A DNA stretch of 10,214 nt from DAOUBF01 sp034432795 (lineage in GTDB: Bacteria; Chloroflexota; Anaerolineae; DSLN01): the NCBI GenBank assembly GCA_034432795.1, contig DAOUBF010000023.1, forward strand, positions 1 to 10,214, in the 5' to 3' direction. Below the pieces are notes generated by a model. It ran no database searches. It saw nothing but the letters and a program-made list of their open reading frames with translations, and was not told the origin of the DNA. Shown piece after piece: positions 6,934-10,214 of the stretch. Each line of letters opens with the position of its first letter. Within the stretch, counting starts at the first letter, position 1. A program made the translations under genes and the position numbers.

Positions 6934-6986
6934 GCCATCTGCCAGCGAAGCGCACAGCTATCTCGCTCCCTGCTGCGCCAGATGGC
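6934..6986. other. Imperfect long hairpin in the 6679-7147 intergenic region
   Basis: GCCATCTG (6934-6941) pairs with CAGATGGC (6979-6986), and inside it GCGC/AGC (6950-6953, 6956-6958) pairs with GCTGCGC (6972-6978) with a 2-base bulge; the two stems abut on the 3' side. It might be a structured leader or decayed repeat. The rest of this 469-bp gap holds the repeats, dyad and hairpins listed separately, and I see no credible gene in it. Confidence 0.25.
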
Positions 6987-7015
6987 CTGGCATCAACTAT
7001 AGTATACTCCTGATA

Positions 7016-7034
7016 TGCAATTTGGGAAATTGCA
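7016..7034. promoter_or_regulatory. 19-bp perfect dyad, operator-like
   Basis: TGCAATTTGGGAAATTGCA consists of two perfect 8-bp arms around GGG. It is AT-rich within GC-rich DNA and has the size of a homodimeric repressor site. Just beside it, overlapping TATAGT (6998-7003) and TATACT (7003-7008; TATACT also reads on the minus strand at 7006-7001) look like -10 boxes on both strands, though no good -35 accompanies them. It lies about 340 bp upstream of the phosphatase start and 114 bp past the end of the 84-residue gene. Confidence 0.45.
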
Positions 7035-7098
7035 CAAGATGGGACGTCCGCTGATCAAGCTGCACCGCAGGGCTGCTATCCTGAGTGGAGTGAAGAGG

Positions 7099-7132
7099 CC
7101 CCCTCCCCTCACAGGGTGAGTTGGGGAGGGGG
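7099..7132 (-). terminator. Long C/G hairpin downstream of the 84-residue gene
   Basis: CCCCCTCCCC (7099-7108) pairs perfectly with GGGGAGGGGG (7123-7132); within the loop CTCAC (7108-7112) and GTGAG (7116-7120) can extend the stem with a small TT bulge. It starts 15 bp past the stop of the small minus-strand gene, so it may end that transcript. It lacks a T-tract, and its C-rich/G-rich arms also resemble dispersed intergenic hairpin repeats, so a repeat-family origin is possible. Confidence 0.45.
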
Positions 7133-7147
7133 ATAAGTGGCCAGTGG

Positions 7148-7402
7148 CTACCAGCCCTCGTGAGGGTCATCCGCGTGGTAATAGGCCACGCCGTCAATGC
7201 GCAACTTGGGGCGCTTTTCCCGATCCAGGACGTGAATACGATACGTCCCCTGGTGCGCGTCCACAGCGCGCACCGGGTATTCCAGATCGGCCCAACGGCA
7301 AGAGACCAGCTGGCCGTCCAGCCAGATCTGGCCCGGCCCGGCGAAGTCCACCGTGCGATAACGGCGTGCCCGTTCAACCCGATTGGTCTCACTCTGCGAC
7401 AT
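7148..7402 (-). CDS. Hypothetical 84-residue protein
   Basis: I do not recognise this protein. I place the start at ATG 7402-7400 because GGGGGAA lies about 8 bases upstream; the same frame is open further upstream to 7555, but that extension is unlike protein (G/R/P-rich) and covers a likely promoter. The 84 residues have a basic N-terminus (R-V-E-R-A-R-R-Y-R), then alternating hydrophobic and charged residues suggesting a small beta-rich fold: Q-I-W-L-D-G, C35-R-W-A-D-L, T-Y-R-I-H-V-L-D, and a C-terminal L-R-I-D-G-V-A-Y-Y-H-A-D-D-P-H ending in W84. There is no signal peptide or membrane segment, so it is probably cytoplasmic. It stands alone, with a candidate -10 upstream and a hairpin downstream. 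It could be an orphan accessory gene; the reading frame looks real but is not proven. Confidence 0.6.
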   Translation of the reverse strand: MSQSETNRVERARRYRTVDFAGPGQIWLDGQLVSCRWADLEYPVRAVDAHQGTYRIHVLDREKRPKLRIDGVAYYHADDPHEGW

Positions 7403-7442
7403 ACGTCCGTTCCCCCACTTGGAAATGCCCCATGTGATCACC

Positions 7443-7448
7443 AGTATA
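7443..7448 (-). promoter_or_regulatory. Candidate -10 box of the 84-residue gene
   Basis: TATACT on the minus strand (7448-7443) would start transcription near 7436, about 34 bases before the ATG at 7402. No good -35 is found at 16-18 bp, so support is modest. Confidence 0.35.
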
Positions 7449-7623
7449 CGACCGAACCCGGCGGAAGGGTATCGGGGGTCTCTGGTATCTTCCCTGGGGA
7501 ACACCCCTGATTCTCCACGCGGCAGAAGCAGGCACAACCGACCAGAGAGAGCCAAACCCGATCAGGTGATATGGTACCCTGGACCCAGAGCCATGGCCGG
7601 GTTAAGCAAGCACGGCGGATAAT

Positions 7624-7651
7624 TTGACGCCTCCTGCGCCTGGCGTACAAT
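7624..7651 (+). promoter_or_regulatory. Sigma70-type promoter of the LCP gene (leaderless mRNA likely)
   Basis: TTGACG (7624-7629, five of six to the -35 consensus), 16-bp spacer, TACAAT (7646-7651, five of six to the -10). The expected transcription start, 7658-7660, coincides with the ATG at 7660, and no Shine-Dalgarno exists. The mRNA should therefore be leaderless or nearly so. The in-frame TTG at 7624 is the -35 box, not a start codon. Confidence 0.7.
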
Positions 7652-7659
7652 GGGTGGTG

Positions 7660-8535
7660 ATGGCGCGTTCTACCTTCAGGCGAGGCTGCTGGAGCAGCCT
7701 TCTATTCCTGCTGGCGCTCGTGGCGGTCCTGGCAACAGCAGCGGTCACGTGCAGCATCCTGCTCGCACCCGCTGCGCCGCGCACCATCCTGGTCCTGGGC
7801 CTGGACCGCAGGCCAGATGAGACCGGCCCGGTGCGCAGCGACACCATGTTGCTTATCGCCGTCCGGCCGGACGTGCCCCAGGTGGCACTCCTCTCCATCC
7901 CCCGCGACCTGTACGTAGAGGTCCCCGGTCACGGCCAGAGCCGCATCAACACGGCTCACTTCTTTGGCGGGCCGGCGCTCGCCGCCGAGACCGTCGCCCG
8001 CAACTTCGGTGTCCCCGTTGACCGCTGGGCGCGCCTGGATTTCAACGGCTTCCGCGCGATTGTGGACGCTGCCGGTGGGGTGGATATAGATGTGCCGCGT
8101 CGCATCGTGGACAATGCCTACCCGACCGAGGATTATGGTGTGATGCGCATTGAATTCCCCGCCGGGCCACAGCACATGGACGGCGAGACCGCGTTGCGCT
8201 ATGTGCGCACGCGCCACGGCTCCAGCGATTTTGATCGCGCCGCACGGCAGCAGCAGGTCGTGCTGGCGCTGGTCCGACAACTGCTCCAACCCTCGGCCTG
8301 GCCGCGCTGGCCGGCGGTCGCTCAAGCGTTCATCCAATCGGTGGAGACCGACTTACAGCCCTGGGACATTCTCGCGCTCCTGCCCACGCTCGTGCGCGTG
8401 GGGCCGGAGGGCATCCGGCACGCTGTCATCAACGCCGAGATGACCACACCGTTCACCACGCCCTCCGGCGGGCAGGTGCTGCTGCCGCGCTGGGAGCGTA
8501 TCCGCCCGTTGGTGCAGGAGGTTGTCGGCCCGTGA
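7660..8535 (+). CDS. LytR-CpsA-Psr (LCP) family cell-envelope glycopolymer transferase
   Basis: LCP proteins transfer lipid-linked glycopolymers (teichoic acid, capsule or arabinogalactan types) to peptidoglycan on the outer face of the membrane. With the ATG at 7660 the protein has 291 residues: short basic N-terminus, one signal-anchor helix at about 12-36, then the LCP domain at about 41-220. Hallmarks are L-G-L-D-R-R (46-51), R59-S-D61-T, the S79-I-P-R82-D83 loop, D-A-A-G-G-V-D-I-D-V-P, a P-A-G-P-Q-H-M-D-G-E-T-A-L-R-Y-V-R-T-R segment, and D-R-A-A-R-Q-Q-Q; these Arg and Asp residues bind the pyrophosphate-lipid substrate in known structures. It is short because there is no C-terminal extension. 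A TTG start 36 bp upstream in frame was rejected because it is the -35 box. The O-antigen ligase-like gene downstream on the same strand fits a surface-polysaccharide role. The exact polymer is unknown. Confidence 0.88.
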   Translation: MARSTFRRGCWSSLLFLLALVAVLATAAVTCSILLAPAAPRTILVLGLDRRPDETGPVRSDTMLLIAVRPDVPQVALLSIPRDLYVEVPGHGQSRINTAHFFGGPALAAETVARNFGVPVDRWARLDFNGFRAIVDAAGGVDIDVPRRIVDNAYPTEDYGVMRIEFPAGPQHMDGETALRYVRTRHGSSDFDRAARQQQVVLALVRQLLQPSAWPRWPAVAQAFIQSVETDLQPWDILALLPTLVRVGPEGIRHAVINAEMTTPFTTPSGGQVLLPRWERIRPLVQEVVGP

Positions 8536-8562
8536 GGCAAATGACTAGGCGAAGTATTGGCC

Positions 8563-8760
8563 CTACTCGTGCCGGCTGCCCTCGGCGGCGGAGGCTTCGT
8601 CCGTCTTCGTCGGCCCGCTGTCCTTGCCCTGCAGGGCATCGCGGAACTCGCGGATGCCCCGCCCCAGGTCGCGCCCCACGTTGGCGAGACGGCCCGGCCC
8701 GAACAGGAGTAACACCACGAACAGGATGATGAGGATCTCAGGCAAACCGATGTCTGGCAT
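8563..8760 (-). CDS. tatA: Sec-independent translocase subunit TatA/E
   Basis: TatA oligomers form the pore-like part of the twin-arginine pathway, which exports folded proteins. The 65-residue product has a short periplasmic start, one membrane helix at about 6-20 (L-P-E-I-L-I-I-L-F-V-V-L-L-L-F), the F20-G-P hinge, then an amphipathic helix with G29-R-D-L-G-x-G-I-R-E-F-R, and a charged, flexible tail. The single helix, length and F-G-P hinge fit TatA/E more than the longer TatB. The start at 8760 fits the family; the upstream in-frame ATG at 8859 adds 33 residues unlike TatA and overlaps the promoter. GAGGG lies about 10 bases upstream. It is monocistronic with its own promoter; no tatB or tatC is in the window. 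Its stop is 27 bp from the convergent LCP stop. Confidence 0.9.
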   Translation of the reverse strand: MPDIGLPEILIILFVVLLLFGPGRLANVGRDLGRGIREFRDALQGKDSGPTKTDEASAAEGSRHE

Positions 8761-8813
8761 AGCGATAGCCCTCGCTTCTCCAGGGCCTTGCCCACCCGGC
8801 CCTGTCCTACCCA

Positions 8814-8842
8814 ATTGTAGCACCCCGGCGCACCGATGGCAA
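8814..8842 (-). promoter_or_regulatory. Sigma70-type promoter of tatA
   Basis: On the minus strand: -35 TTGCCA (8842-8837, five of six), 17-bp spacer, -10 TACAAT (8819-8814, five of six). The predicted start near 8807 gives a leader of about 47 bases before the ATG at 8760. The -35 box overlaps an in-frame ATG at 8836 of the divergent ligase gene. Confidence 0.65.
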
Positions 8843-8865
8843 GCCGTTCCCACAGACAAACCGGC

Positions 8866-10214
8866 ATGATCTCATCCCAGGCCGCGCTGAATCGCCTGGC
8901 CGATGCCGCCCGCATGCGCCGGGCCGCCCGCTGGCTGTTTTGCATCTTCCTGATCTTGCTCCCCTCCACCTTCCGCTGGACCCTGATCCACCGCCCGCTG
9001 GGCGCGCTGTTCCCCGAATTCACCAGCCTGCTGCTCTATCTCAGCGACATCCCCCTCTTCCTATGCCTTATCCTGTGGCTCTCGGCCCACGCCCTGGCCC
9101 CGGCTGGGCGGCTGCACCTGACGCCCTGGGCAGCGACCCTACCGGTGATCGGCCTGGTTGCGCTGATGGGGCTGAGCGCGCTCTGGGCCAGCTTCCCCGC
9201 CTTGGCGCTGGAAAGCTGCCTTCGGGGGATTGCCCTGCTCGGCCTGGCCCTTTTCGCCCGCAACGAACTGAAGCACCCGGCGCCCGCAGCCGCTGCCCTG
9301 GCCGTCGGCGCAGTCATTCAATCGGCGGTCGCGTTCGGCCAGTTGCTCGCCCAACAACCGTTGGGCCTGGAGGCACTGGGCGAGCTTCAGGATGCCGGGG
9401 TGCGGGCGGGGATGGGGTTGTGGATTCGCGGCTATGGCCTGACGACGCACCCCAATCTGCTGGGGGGCTATCTGGTGGTGGGCTTCCTGGCTGCGCTCGG
9501 CCTGGTTGCGGCCACCAGCGGCTGGCGCCGTCTCCTGAGCCGCGTCGCCGCCAGCCTCGTCGCTGCCGGGCTGGCCGCCGCCTTCTCGCGCAGCGCCTGG
9601 ATAGGGATGGTCATCGCGCTCGTCGCACTCGGCCTGCTCGTGCGACGCAGCCGCGCCGCCAGCGAGGCAGGCCAGGCCCTGGTCACAACCGCCGCCCTGG
9701 CCGCGCTTGTTGCCGTCGGCGTGATCGCCAGCCGGCCCGGCGGCTTTGCCCAGCGGGTCATCGCCCCGGCCAGCGCCGCGATCCAGGGCGGCGAGCTTGC
9801 CCCGATGGAGCAGATCAGCCTGAGCAGCCGGGCGCGGCAACTGCAGATCGCCTGGCGCGAGATACAGCGTGCGCCGCTGACCGGCCTGGGCGCAGCCAAC
9901 GCGCCCATTGTCACCTGGCTGGACACACCGGAAAGCGAGCGCGAGCGGGTGTGGCTGCCGGTGCACAGCGTGCCCTTGCTCGTCCTTGAGGAGTTGGGCC
10001 TGCTGGGGCTGGCCCTCTGGCTGGGCGGCGTAATCGCGCCCTTCGCCCTCACCTGGCGGCGCATGCGCACTCACGTCGCCAGTTTGTGGGAACTCGTCTG
10101 GCTGGCGGCGCTGGCGGGCCTGGCCGCCATCAGCCTGCTGGACTATTACCCCTGGGGCAGCGCCGAGGGCCGGGCGCTGTGGATGGCAACGTGGGGGCTG
10201 TGGCTGGCGGCGTC
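8866..10214 (+). CDS. O-antigen ligase/Wzy-like polysaccharide protein, N-terminal part (runs off right edge)
   Basis: The frame opening at 8821 stays open through the right edge, giving at least 449 residues of a polytopic membrane protein of the O-antigen ligase/Wzy polymerase superfamily, which joins or polymerises lipid-linked glycans outside the membrane. Several hydrophobic helices are evident. Family landmarks are R-G-Y-G-L-T-T-H195-P-N-L-L-G-G, F-S241-R-S-A-W-I-G, a soluble loop at about 280-365 with S-S-R-A-R-Q and P-L-T-G-L-G-A-A-N, and H367-S-V-P-L-L-V-L-E-E-L-G-L-L-G-L, the H-x(8)-E-x-G-x-x-G pattern typical of the superfamily. I chose ATG 8866; ATG 8836 is in frame but coincides with the tatA -35 box. 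Neither start has a Shine-Dalgarno. Stop and C-terminus lie outside the window. The substrate cannot be assigned; together with the LCP gene it suggests surface-polysaccharide assembly. Confidence 0.8.
   Translation, partial: MISSQAALNRLADAARMRRAARWLFCIFLILLPSTFRWTLIHRPLGALFPEFTSLLLYLSDIPLFLCLILWLSAHALAPAGRLHLTPWAATLPVIGLVALMGLSALWASFPALALESCLRGIALLGLALFARNELKHPAPAAAALAVGAVIQSAVAFGQLLAQQPLGLEALGELQDAGVRAGMGLWIRGYGLTTHPNLLGGYLVVGFLAALGLVAATSGWRRLLSRVAASLVAAGLAAAFSRSAWIGMVIALVALGLLVRRSRAASEAGQALVTTAALAALVAVGVIASRPGGFAQRVIAPASAAIQGGELAPMEQISLSSRARQLQIAWREIQRAPLTGLGAANAPIVTWLDTPESERERVWLPVHSVPLLVLEELGLLGLALWLGGVIAPFALTWRRMRTHVASLWELVWLAALAGLAAISLLDYYPWGSAEGRALWMATWGLWLAA

Noticed and set aside
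6679..7147. RNA gene or known riboswitch in the largest gap
   Set aside because: I found no tRNA cloverleaf, no riboswitch core I recognise and no T-tract terminator; only repeats, a dyad and hairpins are supportable.
6997..7392. 131-residue minus-strand frame overlapping the small gene
   Set aside because: It crosses the strong hairpin at 7099-7132 and the dyad, has no ribosome binding site, and competes with the better-supported 84-residue frame.
7403..7555. 51-residue N-terminal extension of the 84-residue protein
   Set aside because: The stretch has a candidate -10 box in it and unlikely composition, whereas the internal ATG at 7402 has a G-rich ribosome binding site.
7624..7659. TTG-initiated extension of the LCP protein
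   Set aside because: The TTG is the first part of a five-of-six -35 box whose -10 lies just before the ATG at 7660; the extra residues are not LCP-like.
8761..8859. 33-residue N-terminal extension of TatA
   Set aside because: The residues do not resemble TatA, which normally starts a few residues before its membrane helix, and the extension would contain the tatA promoter.
8940..9989. 349-residue open frame on the plus strand
   Set aside because: It is rich in P, R, G and A with no family signal and is out of frame with the O-antigen ligase-like gene, whose motifs and hydrophobic helices fit the other frame. GC-rich DNA gives long shadow frames.
9139..10074. 311-residue open frame on the minus strand
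   Set aside because: Antisense shadow of the ligase-like gene; low-complexity Q/A/G/R composition and no recognisable domain.

Overview
The window is GC-rich bacterial chromosome carrying seven protein-coding genes, two of them cut by the window edges. No rRNA, tRNA, CRISPR array, insertion sequence or phage gene is visible. The gene set suggests an environmental, probably Chloroflexota-like (Anaerolineae-type) bacterium: an LVIVD-repeat secreted protein, a LytR-CpsA-Psr protein, a short TatA, a secreted phosphatase fusion, high GC and sigma70-type promoters, some placed almost on top of start codons. This lineage guess is inference from gene content and style; no phylogenetic marker was tested.

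Layout, left to right. (1) Positions 1-590, minus: N-terminal part of a secreted LVIVD-repeat protein whose repeats run in exact 126-bp steps off the left edge. (2) 591-768: divergent intergenic region with a good minus-strand promoter. (3) 769-2322, plus: hutH-type aromatic amino acid (histidine) ammonia-lyase. (4) 2312-2779, minus: greA, whose end overlaps the hutH end by 11 bp. (5) 2780-2958: extended -10 promoter of greA and a strong 12-bp hairpin that ends the next unit. (6) 2959-6678, minus: a 1239-residue secreted double phosphatase, with an alkaline phosphatase/nucleotide pyrophosphatase-type module joined to a UshA-like 5'-nucleotidase. (7) 6679-7147: a 469-bp regulatory region holding 11-bp-phased direct repeats resembling Pho boxes, a 19-bp dyad and hairpins. 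(8) 7148-7402, minus: an 84-residue protein of unknown function. (9) 7660-8535, plus: LytR-CpsA-Psr cell-envelope transferase with an apparently leaderless promoter. (10) 8563-8760, minus: tatA. (11) 8866 to the right edge, plus: O-antigen ligase/Wzy-like polytopic membrane protein.

The genes do not form one operon; orientation changes at nearly every junction and most genes have their own recognisable promoter. Functionally, the right part (LCP transferase, O-antigen ligase-like protein, TatA) concerns the cell envelope and export. The large phosphatase fits extracellular phosphate or nucleotide scavenging, and its upstream repeats suggest control by phosphate supply. hutH and greA are metabolic and housekeeping genes. 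No clear new multi-gene system is seen. The points most worth checking are the phosphatase fusion with its Pho-box-like upstream region, the leaderless promoter architecture, and the orphan dyad at 7016-7034.
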